Shown piece by piece: positions 1-10,925 of a DNA stretch of 64,000 nt. This stretch comes from Alphaproteobacteria bacterium (GTDB taxonomy: Bacteria; Pseudomonadota; Alphaproteobacteria; Thalassobaculales; Thalassobaculaceae). The stretch is taken from positions 1-64,000 of the forward strand of contig JAJEAR010000042.1 in NCBI GenBank assembly GCA_022822665.1, given 5' to 3'. The position numbers and the translations under genes were made by a program. Below the pieces are notes generated by a model. That model did not search any database. It was given only the letters and a program-made list of their open reading frames with translations, and was not told the origin of the DNA. How positions within the stretch are numbered: the stretch's first letter is position 1; the number at the start of each line of letters is the position of its first letter.

Positions 1-109
1 CGATATGGCGGACGATGCGCTGGCGAACCTTGCCGCCGTCGCGAACGCCCTCGACGAGCTGGACCGAGCGCCGCGGGCTGTTGGGTGTGGACTTGATGCG
101 AATGAACAT
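1..109 (-). CDS. IS1634-family transposase, N-terminal fragment (runs off the window)
   Basis: The minus strand opens with an ATG at 109 and reads MFIRIKSTPNSPRRSVQLVE, followed by a GVRDGGKVRQRIVRHI segment, before leaving the window. This matches the N-terminus typical of IS1634-type DDE transposases, which begin with an MFIR motif and a short lysine/arginine-rich strand followed by VRQR. Only about 36 codons are visible, so intactness cannot be judged. The inverted repeat of the insertion sequence should lie between 110 and 296, but I could not identify it without its partner. The assignment rests on motif recognition only. Confidence 0.7.
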   Translation of the reverse strand, partial: MFIRIKSTPNSPRRSVQLVEGVRDGGKVRQRIVRHI

Positions 110-296
110 GGGGGAAGTGTAGCGAATGGCAGCGATATCAATAACTTACAATATCTACTAGGCACAACACGCCGGCTTGGCCGCGCCGAAATTGTTAAGT
201 CGTTGTCTTCGCCGAAATCCCGCTCAACCGTCGAAGTCAGGGGGCGCATGAGAGTGCGGATTGTTGGAATGGTCCTGCTAGCGAAATACGGCTCAG

Positions 297-722
297 TCAA
301 CGGTGCACGGCGCGGCTCTGCTTCGCCCGCGCCAGTTCGAGGAAGCGAGCCCTGATCTGCGCGAACAGTCCCGGCGGGATGAAACCGTAGCTGAAGGTGT
401 CCGGCAGACCGGGCAGCGGAGACAGCCCGGCATTGGGCCATTCATCGATATTGTGCTCCGACACGATCACCCAGCTCGGCGTGTCGTCGAGGCTTAGGGC
501 CTGTTTTACGCGCGCCGGGATTTCAATGCCCACCGTATCGTCCGTGGGCAGTGTATGGGTGATCGGCAGCAGAACGACATAGCGCGGAACAACCGCCGGA
601 TCGGTTGCTGCTACCAGGCAAGCCGGACGGGGCTTGCCCTGGTCGCGACCGGCGGTGGCCTCATGCGTCCACAGGTAGTCGTATCGGACGATCAGGCCTG
701 GCTTCGGATCGGGAAGCGCCAC
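297..722 (-). CDS. PemK/MazF-like toxin of a type II toxin-antitoxin pair
   Basis: This 141-residue protein has the layout of PemK-type growth inhibitors. An N-terminal GLIVRYDYLW strand is followed by RPACLVAATD and a PRYVVLLPITHTLP segment, as in the MazF/PemK beta-barrel. Family members are endoribonucleases or growth inhibitors neutralised by the protein encoded upstream. The start is a GTG at 722, 10 bases after the antitoxin stop, so the two genes are cotranscribed and probably coupled. It lies between an insertion sequence and a broken integrase, which fits a mobile-element stabilisation module. The sequence is divergent from classical MazF, so the RNase activity is inferred. Confidence 0.75.
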   Translation of the reverse strand: MALPDPKPGLIVRYDYLWTHEATAGRDQGKPRPACLVAATDPAVVPRYVVLLPITHTLPTDDTVGIEIPARVKQALSLDDTPSWVIVSEHNIDEWPNAGLSPLPGLPDTFSYGFIPPGLFAQIRARFLELARAKQSRAVHR

Positions 723-732
723 CGTTTCGTCG

Positions 733-987
733 TTACGTCAGCAGGTCGTCGAGCGGCTTGTGCTCCGCATCCATTTCGGCGTGCTCCACGGCGTCAATCA
801 CCACATCGGCCGCGTCATCCGTGCGATGGCTGCGCTGTGCCGAAGCCCGAAGCCAGTCATATTGCTCCGCAGACATGAGGACGAACTCGCGGCGCCCATG
901 CCGGGTTATCTCCACCGGCTCGCGCTGCGCCTCGTGCTGGAACCGGCCGAACTTGCGCTGGAACTCAAGGGCACTCACTCTGGGCAC
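733..987 (-). CDS. Phd/YefM-family antitoxin
   Basis: This 84-residue protein has the Phd/YefM fold signature: an N-terminal VSALEFQRKFGRFQ helix, then the beta-hairpin EPVEITRHGRREFVLMSAEQYDWL, which normally binds operator DNA. The acidic C-terminal half (about residues 55-84) is the part that usually wraps the toxin. It is the first gene of a two-gene unit with the PemK-like toxin 10 bases downstream. A GGAGA ribosome-binding site sits a few bases before the ATG, and an AT-rich promoter or operator lies about 35 bases upstream. The family normally represses its own promoter. Confidence 0.82.
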   Translation of the reverse strand: MPRVSALEFQRKFGRFQHEAQREPVEITRHGRREFVLMSAEQYDWLRASAQRSHRTDDAADVVIDAVEHAEMDAEHKPLDDLLT

Positions 988-1018
988 GGCAATCTCTCCA
1001 GATATCGGGTGTCCGCCT

Positions 1019-1034
1019 CAATATACGTATAATC
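1019..1034 (-). promoter_or_regulatory. AT-rich palindromic promoter/operator for the toxin-antitoxin pair
   Basis: An AT-rich island (ATATACGTATAAT) lies in GC-rich surroundings 35-45 bases upstream of the antitoxin start. It contains the palindrome ATACGTAT at 1023-1030 and a TATACG-like -10 element on the minus strand. Phd-type antitoxins bind short palindromes over their own promoter, so this is the natural candidate site. It was assigned by position and composition only. Confidence 0.4.
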
Positions 1035-1257
1035 CGTAGAAACAGAAGGGCAGCAAGGAGAGATTCCGCGCGGTCAGCGCATCGACGCCAGCAACCGCCA
1101 AGATTCGTAGGCTCTCGAGGCTCCGGTGACGGCTCTCGGTTGGCAGACCTATGCAGCCGCATCCACAGGTGATGCCCCCGAGCGCATCAGTGCCTCGATG
1201 CGATCGGCGATTTTTTGCGCGGGCTCGCGAATCTGGGCGATGGTCCAGTCGGCGGCG

Positions 1258-1265
1258 TATCGCTG
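1258..1265 (+). repeat. Left target-site duplication TATCGCTG
   Basis: TATCGCTG abuts the left inverted repeat and is repeated exactly at 2038-2045 beyond the right inverted repeat. The match extends to ten bases (TATCGCTGGG) because the element begins with GGG and the target also continues with GG, so the duplication is 8 bp with an ambiguous edge. Confidence 0.88.
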
Positions 1266-1289
1266 GGGAATTATATACCTAGGTCACAT
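1266..1289 (+). repeat. Left terminal inverted repeat (24 bp)
   Basis: Begins GGGAATTATATAC and ends GTCACAT. It matches the reverse complement of 2014-2037 at 22 of 24 positions, with mismatches at the 14th and 17th bases. Confidence 0.9.
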
Positions 1290-1458
1290 TGATCCTGGCG
1301 TCGGCTTCAAGTCGGGAACAAGAGCGGCTCCAGGGCCTTCGTCGTCTGACCGAGCGGGCACCAGTCCCGCTCGGCCTTGACCTCGGGGACCGGCCCGAGG
1401 CGACGATGGATCGAGGCGCCGAGAGTTCGTGCTGCCGAACTAAGAAAGGACGTTTGCG

Positions 1459-2019
1459 ATGCAACAGAAGACCGACGATCTTCCGGCTGACGACGAGACG
1501 CCGCGCACGGTGGGCGTGTTCTTGAACTTTCCGACGCTCGGTGCGGGTGGACGAATTCAGGGCGTGTATCCGTCAAAGCGGTTTTCCGAGTTGATCGGGC
1601 AGGTCAATGGACTGGACGCCGACAAGCAGGGACTGGCGAAGCTCGTCGGGATCGTGGGGATTATCGATGCCGTGCTGACGCTCATCAAAGAATCTGGTCT
1701 GGGGACGGATGTGAAATTGGACTCTCGTGGAGATGCATGCTTGGGTGAGAGAAAAATCAAGAAGAACGGGAATGCGACTGGCGAACTGGCGAGATTCGAA
1801 GCGGGACTCGTGCGATTTCGGAATGATCGAAACTGCCTGATTCACGCGTACCTTTGGAAAGACAATGACGACGACAGCTGGAGGGCGACGCTGGATCGCA
1901 ATCAGAGTTTCTTGAACGAATTGACCGGCTACTTCTTTGAAGGGCGATCGACCGACACGCCCGGTCAAATCGCTTTCCGCTTCCCTCAGCTGTACGGTCT
2001 ACCCCCAGCCATGATGTGA
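1459..2019 (+). CDS. HEPN-motif protein carried by the mini-element
   Basis: This 186-residue cytoplasmic protein has no signal or membrane segment. Residues 124-129 read RNCLIH within RFRNDRNCLIHAYLW, which is the RNxxxH (Rx4-6H) motif of HEPN ribonuclease-like domains found in toxin, abortive-infection and CRISPR-associated proteins. It is preceded by a hydrophobic helix (LAKLVGIVGIIDAVLTLIKE, about residues 59-78) and followed by helical sequence, which agrees with an all-alpha HEPN fold. A good ribosome-binding site (AAGAAAGGA) lies 8 bases before the ATG at 1459. The TGA stop falls inside the right inverted repeat. It is the only gene of the element. RNase or defence activity is inferred from the motif. 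No adjacent nucleotidyltransferase partner is present. Confidence 0.7.
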   Translation: MQQKTDDLPADDETPRTVGVFLNFPTLGAGGRIQGVYPSKRFSELIGQVNGLDADKQGLAKLVGIVGIIDAVLTLIKESGLGTDVKLDSRGDACLGERKIKKNGNATGELARFEAGLVRFRNDRNCLIHAYLWKDNDDDSWRATLDRNQSFLNELTGYFFEGRSTDTPGQIAFRFPQLYGLPPAMM

Positions 2020-2037
2020 CTTACGTATATAATTCCC
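2014..2037 (-). repeat. Right terminal inverted repeat (24 bp)
   Basis: Read on the minus strand it begins GGGAATTATATAC and ends GTCACAT, mirroring 1266-1289 with two mismatches. The stop codon of the HEPN gene (2017-2019) lies inside it. Confidence 0.9.
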
Positions 2038-2045
2038 TATCGCTG
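2038..2045 (+). repeat. Right target-site duplication TATCGCTG
   Basis: An exact copy of 1258-1265, immediately outside the right inverted repeat. On the minus strand it encodes the Gln-Arg and part of the Tyr codon of the integrase. Confidence 0.88.
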
Positions 2046-2854
2046 GGTGACATCGTTGGGGCGGACGTGGTTGACCTGCCGCTTGGTGAGTGAGGGCGGC
2101 AGCATCAGCTCGCGCTCGGCGACGGTGATGAAGCTGTTGCGCAGGCCGTGGAACCAGAACTTGGCCCCGCCGGCCTTGCCGATGCGGGCGTAAGGATGAT
2201 GCGGGTCCTGGACGTGGCCGGTCGCGCTGGTCGGCGACGGGAACACCCACTCCCGGACGCCTTCTGGCAGAACCGCGGCGGCGGTGCGGCGGCGTTCGAG
2301 AATGGCCGCGAGCTGATCGGTTATCGGAAGCTCCAGCGGCACGCCGGTCTTGGTCTCCTCGACGCGGAAGGTGAGCGCGTCCATGTCGACCCGCTCCCAG
2401 CGCAAGGTAAGTACCTCGTCCCGGCGCACGCCGGTGTAGAGCCCAAACCAGAGGGCGTCGCGGATCGAAGGGTTGTTGACCTCGGCCTCGATGCCGGCGC
2501 GCCAGCACGGCAGCACCTCGGCCGGCGCCGAAATCTTGCGCCGCGCCTTGCGGTGGAACTTGCCGCCGCCGGCGAGCCAGAGGTCGACCGGGTTGCGCAG
2601 CCCGTCATGGTCGACGCAGTGGCGGCGGTAGATCGAGCGCAGTAGAGACATCGCCCGGTTGGCGGCCGACCAGCCATGATCGGCGGTGATGCCGTTGAAC
2701 CGGGCCTCGACGTCGGCGCGGCCGATGGCGTCGAGCGGGCGGGGGAACCAATCGCCCAGGTAGCGGTTGGCCTCGTAGCGGTAGAGCTCGTTGGTCCGCT
2801 TGGACCGGTTGGGGTTCACCGCCATGTACTGCTCGAAGGTATCGCCGAGCGTGG

Positions 2855-3256
2855 GCACCGGAGCCGGAGGCGCCGGAACGCGACGTAGCCGCTGCAACGC
2901 CGACGTCTCCCGCCGCCGCGAAGGCCGTCGCCAGGGCGATGGCGCACCTTTCCGAGTGGGAGGCGGTGTTCTCGCGGGGAGACCTGCTGACCGCGTCGCT
3001 CTCCTATGCGCCGGGTGCGGTCGTGATAGGGGACGTGGAACGCGAGGTGGCGGCGCTGGAGAAAGCCGGCGTGCTGCACGCGGTCGACATACTAGGCGCC
3101 GAGAACTCGCTCGCGACGGAGAAGACCGTCGGCGAGGAGCGCGAGACGGTGGCCCGGACGGCAAGACGTCTGAACCGGGAAGGCGACGGGGCCGGGTCGG
3201 GTGACATCCGGGCAGGAACGGCCGGTGTTGAATGGCCACCAGCTGTCCGGGTATGA
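2855..3256 (+). pseudogene. MobF/TraA-type conjugative relaxase fragment
   Basis: The plus frame through 2939 encodes ARAMAHLSEWEAVFSRGDLL, then APGAVVIGDVEREVAALEKAGVLHAVD and SLATEKTVGEERETVA. This resembles the linker between the relaxase and helicase parts of MobF conjugal-transfer proteins, where AHLSEREAVFSR and a TDxxxxxERE segment recur. It has neither the N-terminal relaxase active site nor the helicase Walker motifs. After about 3155 the reading frame loses similarity. The fragment begins where the opposing integrase loses its N-terminus, so a deletion or recombination junction lies near 2850-2880. It is a relic of a conjugative element. Confidence 0.65.
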
Positions 3257-3458
3257 TTCGCAGTATCCCAGTGAGCAGTGCGGTATGGCTGCACAAAACC
3301 TTCCTGCGAATCAGAGGGTTCTACCGCATTAGACTGGGACTTCCATCGAATGTCGGTCTCGGGGGTTGCGAGCCCTGGATTCGAACCGCAACCTGGCCAC
3401 GCACGTCCTCTCGCAGGTGCGGCGCCGGCTGCAGCAGGACTGGAACAGTCGCTTACGG

Positions 3459-5258
3459 TCAATCGGCGGTGGTCTCGATTCTGGCCTTCCAGATCTCGAC
3501 TGCTCGACCAACGCGATCGGAGGCAGGTTCAAGGTCTCCAAGGTGCGCGCTCAGACGACCACATAGAGATGCGACGATATCCCGAGCCGCCCCCGCATTC
3601 ATGTCCATCGTCACGCCCGCCCGGACAAAGTCGCGGGACGACAACTGATCCCGCTTCCCCGCCAGCGAGAGCGCGAGACGATCGCTCTCAAGGCCTGGGA
3701 AGGCCCGCGTCGTCACGGTATCGTAGACCGGAGCGAGCCGGACAGATGTGAAGTTCTCCGCGCCGTCGGGGGCAACTCGCAGAACGGCCAGGTTCTTCAG
3801 GTGGCAGTCGCCATCGCCTATGAGCCACGCGAGCACAGCGCGGCCAAGCAGCAATCCGACGTCCGCATCGGCGTCGCTGGAAACGCTCCGCAACGCCCGG
3901 GCGGCCTGCTCGATGGAGCCCTCGTACTTTTCGGAAGGCGCGACACCGCGAACAGACGCCATATCTTCCATGACGATCTTTCGGCGGTCATTGCGGTCTC
4001 GCCGGATATCGAAACGTTCGACCAGCAGCGCGTCGGGCAGGTCGTCCGGCATCGAGACCATCGCGTGGGCAGCCGTCTCGAACCCACAGGCCCGGGCAGC
4101 CGCCAGACAGGCTGCTTCAACGAGAGGAAGGTCCTCCAAGCCGGCTCCCGGCGAAGGCTTGAGGATATGCGTGAAGGCCACCCCTTCGGCCGGACGCAAC
4201 ACGCCGTCATGTGAAAGGTTCATCGGCGCCTTGGTCTGGAAACCCGAAAGTCGCGGCATCGTGTTCGATGCAAACAGCGCGGCTATGCGGTCTTCCAGCG
4301 TCTCGTCGAAGGCAGGCGCGGGCCCGGCGTAGCCTCCGGCGAATACGCTCTCCTTCGCGTAGGTCTCGAGCCGCCCCTCCAGCATGTCCGCGGGAAGAGT
4401 GCGAAGTTCGTCCGCGTCCTCGGAGATGACAATGTTGGACATGTAGCGTTTCCCGCCGGATATCAGCTCCTGCTCCGACTTCGGCTTCAGGACGCGTTCC
4501 AGCCAGCCCTCCGGCAGCAAGCTCTCAATGAAGGGTGGCAGGCGGCCCGGCTCCCAGGTTCGAACCGGCGTCGCGGCTTCTGTCGCGGTTTGCTCCCAGC
4601 GCCAGGCAGATCCGTCATGAGACAGCACCCCGATCTTCTCGCCGTGCCATCCGACGTGAAGCGCTTTGCCCCGCGGCGGCGCCTCTCGCAACGGGGTGGC
4701 GATGAACGCTTCCGCGCGCCCCGCCTCCGCCTGCCATCCGTTGGCCGCAGCCAGTCGCCAGCATTCGATGATCGCCGCCGTCTCTCCACTGGCGGCCTCG
4801 ACGAGCCGTGCAGCGATATCGGCCTGCATGTCGATGGGCATCGCCGCGCCGGCTTCACTGCGCCGCCGGAAGGATTCCAGATACCGAAAGCGAAGCGTGG
4901 AACGCCGGACCGTCAGTGCACCCATCGGGTCAACAATTTGAGCGGTCTCCGTTTCGGGAGCGTCGGGGGCGCGCGTCTGTACGATTTCCAGGCTGCGTAG
5001 CCGCGTGCGTGCATTGCGCCGGCCGCTCAGGAACAGGCGTCTGTCGGGCGTAGGCGCGAGCCGCTCGGCGCTCGCCCCGCAGAGATAGGTGCTCGGGTAG
5101 AGATAGGCGGCGATCCTGAGCGCGTGATCGAACAGGACAGCGTCGGCGTCGTCCTCCGATGCGATATAGATGCCTCGCATGATCTGGACGAGCCTGCCGG
5201 TCACTAAGCCATATTGGGCGCGGTGCTTGTCGATGGTCTCGCCGACGAGGTGCAGCAT
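3459..5258 (-). CDS. HipA-family kinase toxin with fused N-terminal AbiEi-like region
   Basis: This 599-residue protein has two parts. Residues about 1-190 look like the winged-helix antitoxin-type region seen in AbiEi-like proteins (GLVTGRLVQIMRGIYIAS, then YLYPSTYLCGASAERL). Residues about 195-599 are a HipA kinase: a KALHVGWHGEKIGVL N-subdomain, HILKPSP, LLVERFDIRRD, the catalytic loop GDGDCHLKNLAVL, and the metal-binding APVYD. HipA kinases phosphorylate translation factors such as GltX and are normally held by a separate HipB. No HipB gene is adjacent, so the fused N-terminus may play that role. The ATG at 5258 is preceded by a ribosome-binding site inside a 35-bp palindrome. Confidence 0.82.
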   Translation of the reverse strand: MLHLVGETIDKHRAQYGLVTGRLVQIMRGIYIASEDDADAVLFDHALRIAAYLYPSTYLCGASAERLAPTPDRRLFLSGRRNARTRLRSLEIVQTRAPDAPETETAQIVDPMGALTVRRSTLRFRYLESFRRRSEAGAAMPIDMQADIAARLVEAASGETAAIIECWRLAAANGWQAEAGRAEAFIATPLREAPPRGKALHVGWHGEKIGVLSHDGSAWRWEQTATEAATPVRTWEPGRLPPFIESLLPEGWLERVLKPKSEQELISGGKRYMSNIVISEDADELRTLPADMLEGRLETYAKESVFAGGYAGPAPAFDETLEDRIAALFASNTMPRLSGFQTKAPMNLSHDGVLRPAEGVAFTHILKPSPGAGLEDLPLVEAACLAAARACGFETAAHAMVSMPDDLPDALLVERFDIRRDRNDRRKIVMEDMASVRGVAPSEKYEGSIEQAARALRSVSSDADADVGLLLGRAVLAWLIGDGDCHLKNLAVLRVAPDGAENFTSVRLAPVYDTVTTRAFPGLESDRLALSLAGKRDQLSSRDFVRAGVTMDMNAGAARDIVASLCGRLSAHLGDLEPASDRVGRAVEIWKARIETTAD

Positions 5259-5260
5259 TT

Positions 5261-5295
5261 CCTACTTTCGCGATCTTTGAAATCGAGAAAGTAGG
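5261..5295. promoter_or_regulatory. Palindromic operator overlapping the hipA-like start region
   Basis: CCTACTTTC (5261-5269) is mirrored by GAAAGTAGG (5287-5295), with an inner GAT/ATC pair, giving a nearly perfect 35-bp dyad. It lies 2 bases upstream of the ATG and contains the ribosome-binding sequence AAGTAGGAA on the minus strand. Position and symmetry suggest autoregulation by the N-terminal DNA-binding part of the toxin. An RNA hairpin hiding the ribosome-binding site is an alternative. Confidence 0.65.
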
Positions 5296-9196
<3,901 letters not shown>

Positions 9197-9229
9197 CACC
9201 GTGGCGGGGCGGCCATCACCATGGCCGGG

Positions 9230-9321
9230 ACCGTGGGGAGCCATAGAGACGGCTGAGAAACCTGGTGCGAGACCGGGTGACCCATTGAACCTGATCCGGA
9301 TAATGCCGGCGAAGGGATCGG
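9230..9321 (+). promoter_or_regulatory. TPP riboswitch (THI element)
   Basis: The conserved core is intact. GGGGAGCC at 9235 and GGCTGAGA at 9251 form the pyrimidine-sensing arm. CCATTGAACCTGATCCGGAT then leads to AATGCCGGCGAAGGGA (about 9282-9317), which forms the pyrophosphate-sensing arm. It lies about 65 bases upstream of a gene for an NMT1/ThiY-like binding protein, so thiamine pyrophosphate should repress that gene. The switching mechanism (translational or transcriptional) is not resolved. Confidence 0.95.
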
Positions 9322-9385
9322 ACCTGTTGCCCGTCACTCATCCTTCGCATCGTGTTTTCCGGGCGCATTGCCGGAGCACTCAGAG

Positions 9386-10354
9386 ATGATCAACACCCTC
9401 CTGCGACGGACAGGACCCGTCCTGTGCACCGTCCTGCTGCTTGTTGCCGGTCCGCCGGCATCGGCCCAGCAGAAGCTCACCCTCATGCTGGACTGGTTCA
9501 TCAATCCCGACCATGCCACCCTGGTGGTGGCCGACAAGCTCGGGCTGTTCGCGAAGGCCGGTCTCGAGGTCGAGATGATCGAGCCTGCCGATCCCAGCGA
9601 TCCGCCGAAGCTGGTGGCGGCCGGCAAGGCCGATGTCGCGATTTCCTACCAGCCGCAACTGCACCTGTATCATGCCGAGGGACTGCCGCTTGTGCGGATT
9701 GCCACCCTGGTCGCGACCCCGCTCAACACGCTGGTGGTCCTGGCCGACGGACCAATCCGTTCGATCGCCGATCTGAAGGGACGGAAGGTCGGGTTCTCGG
9801 TCGGCGGTTTCGAGGACGCACTGCTCGCGGCGATGCTCGCGCGCCACGGTCTCGGCACCGACGACATCGAACTCGTCAACGTGAACTTCTCGCTCAGTCC
9901 GTCCCTGATCTCCGGTCAGGTGGATGCCGTGATCGGCGCCTACCGGAACTTCGAACTCAACCAGATGGATATCGTCGGACGGCCCGGCCGTGCCTTCTAT
10001 GTCGAGGAGGAAGGGGTTCCCGGCTACGACGAACTGATCGTGGTGGCGAACTCGGCCGATCTCGACCGCCCGGAACTCGGCGCACTGGTTGGCGCGCTCG
10101 AGGCGGCGGTGCAGTTCACCGTCAACCATCCGGATGCGGCCTGGGAGATGTTCAGCAGCTACAGGGACGGTCTCGATGACGAACTGAACAGGAGGGCGTT
10201 TCGCGACACCCTGCCCCGTTTCGCCCTGAGACCCGCCGCGCTCGATACCGGCAGGTACCAGCGCTTCGCCGCATTCCTGGTCGAACAGGGACTGATCGTG
10301 CGGCCGGGCTCGGTCGGGGAGTTCGCCATCGAACCGGACGTTCCACCCTCCTGA
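9386..10354 (+). CDS. ABC-transporter substrate-binding protein for a thiamine precursor (NMT1/ThiY-like)
   Basis: This 322-residue periplasmic protein has a cleavable signal peptide (hydrophobic core VLCTVLLLVAG, cleavage after ASA). The mature protein begins QKLTLMLDWFINPDHATLVVA, the opening of NMT1/THI5-like proteins that bind pyrimidine precursors of thiamine. GKADVAISYQPQ and the hinge region AVIGAYRNFE are also typical. The upstream TPP riboswitch supports the role. No permease or ATPase gene follows, so the rest of the transporter must be encoded elsewhere. ATG at 9386 was chosen because the frame upstream lies outside the signal peptide. Confidence 0.87.
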   Translation: MINTLLRRTGPVLCTVLLLVAGPPASAQQKLTLMLDWFINPDHATLVVADKLGLFAKAGLEVEMIEPADPSDPPKLVAAGKADVAISYQPQLHLYHAEGLPLVRIATLVATPLNTLVVLADGPIRSIADLKGRKVGFSVGGFEDALLAAMLARHGLGTDDIELVNVNFSLSPSLISGQVDAVIGAYRNFELNQMDIVGRPGRAFYVEEEGVPGYDELIVVANSADLDRPELGALVGALEAAVQFTVNHPDAAWEMFSSYRDGLDDELNRRAFRDTLPRFALRPAALDTGRYQRFAAFLVEQGLIVRPGSVGEFAIEPDVPPS

Positions 10355-10925
10355 CAGGTACCGGGTTTGCGGTCGGCGTACCGGCGGTCTCGATCCTCAC
10401 CCTTGCCTGTCAGCACGCTGCGGCCGGCACGGGCACCCCTGCAGGGCGCCTGCGATCCCGCATCGAGATACTTTCCGACTGTCGCGCCGCGGGGTGTCGT
10501 CTGCAGGGCCATGCTCGCTGAACAGATACTCCGGCAGCGCCTCGCCGCCGCCATGCCGTTCGCTCCCGGCGAGGCGGCCAGGCCCGCCGGTGCGGAGCCC
10601 GAAGCAGGCAGGGTGCTCGGGGAACCGGGCCGCGGCGTGCGCTGTCCCGTTGCGGACATTCAGTGGGGTGGTTGCGTTCAACCGTCCCTTCCGAGCGGTA
10701 CTGTCTTCGGTGTCGGCAGGGGGTTCGGTCCGGGGCAAGTCCTCCCCTGTCTTCGCGCGGCGGAAGTGCGGACGGCGTGTAACCGGATGGTCAACAAGGC
10801 GTGACAGGATGGCAGTGTTGGCTTGACAGGTTTGACACCGTTGACAGGCACTGCGAAAGCATGAAGCCGGCGGCCGTGTTCGATGCAGATCCCGGGCGGC
10901 TTTCCGACCCCGCAATCCGGTCGAG
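10355..10925. other. 570-bp gap without a convincing gene
   Basis: No open frame on either strand shows a domain, signal or plausible ribosome-binding site. The only structure I see is the TTGACA array near its right end. Confidence 0.6.
10823..10849 (+). repeat. Three TTGACA hexamers with 9-bp spacing
   Basis: TTGACAGGT, TTGACACCG and TTGACAGGC follow one another at 10823, 10832 and 10841. A variant, GTGACAGGA, lies at 10801. The hexamer equals a sigma-70 -35 box, but 9-bp phasing looks more like a regulator-binding array. It lies about 77-103 bases upstream of the DUF1538 operon. Confidence 0.5.

Larger units (their letters stand above)
1266..2037. mobile_element. 772-bp non-autonomous transposable element carrying a HEPN-motif gene
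   Basis: The element is bounded by 24-bp terminal inverted repeats (22 of 24 positions identical) and flanked by an 8-bp direct duplication of integrase sequence. It contains a single gene (1459-2019) and no transposase, so it must have been mobilised in trans. Its interior is clearly more AT-rich than the surrounding DNA. Termini beginning GGG with 8-bp duplications are compatible with IS1595-type transposition, but other families also make 8-bp duplications, so the parent family is inferred. Precise excision in silico restores the integrase frame, which proves the boundaries. Confidence 0.9.
1149..2875 (-). pseudogene. Tyrosine integrase split by the 772-bp element and lacking its N-terminus
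   Basis: The minus strand from about 2875 to 2046 encodes the core-binding and catalytic domains of a phage/ICE-type tyrosine recombinase. It shows SAANRAMSLLRSIYRR, the first catalytic arginine in LYTGVRRDEVLTLRW, lysine in EETKTG, HGLR, and the histidine of KRQVNHVRPNDVTQ. The frame then stops at 2037. Removing bases 1266-2037 and one copy of TATCGCTG restores an open frame, NDVTQRYAADWTIAQIREPA, then a short basic tail ending at a TAG at 1149-1151. The restored frame supplies the missing nucleophilic tyrosine. Upstream of VPTLGDTFEQYM the usual arm-binding domain is absent and the sequence becomes a relaxase fragment on the other strand, so the gene is broken at both ends. Confidence 0.9.

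Noticed and set aside
2879-3296. N-terminal 140 codons of the open frame that continues into the integrase
   Set aside because: Low-complexity Arg/Pro/Ser sequence antisense to the relaxase fragment. It is not an arm-binding domain.
3361-3400. tRNA-like T-loop (GGTTCGAATCC on the minus strand) between the relaxase fragment and the HipA gene
   Set aside because: The T-stem has only two paired bases, and no anticodon arm or acceptor can be built upstream. It may be a tiny tRNA or att relic, but there is not enough to call.
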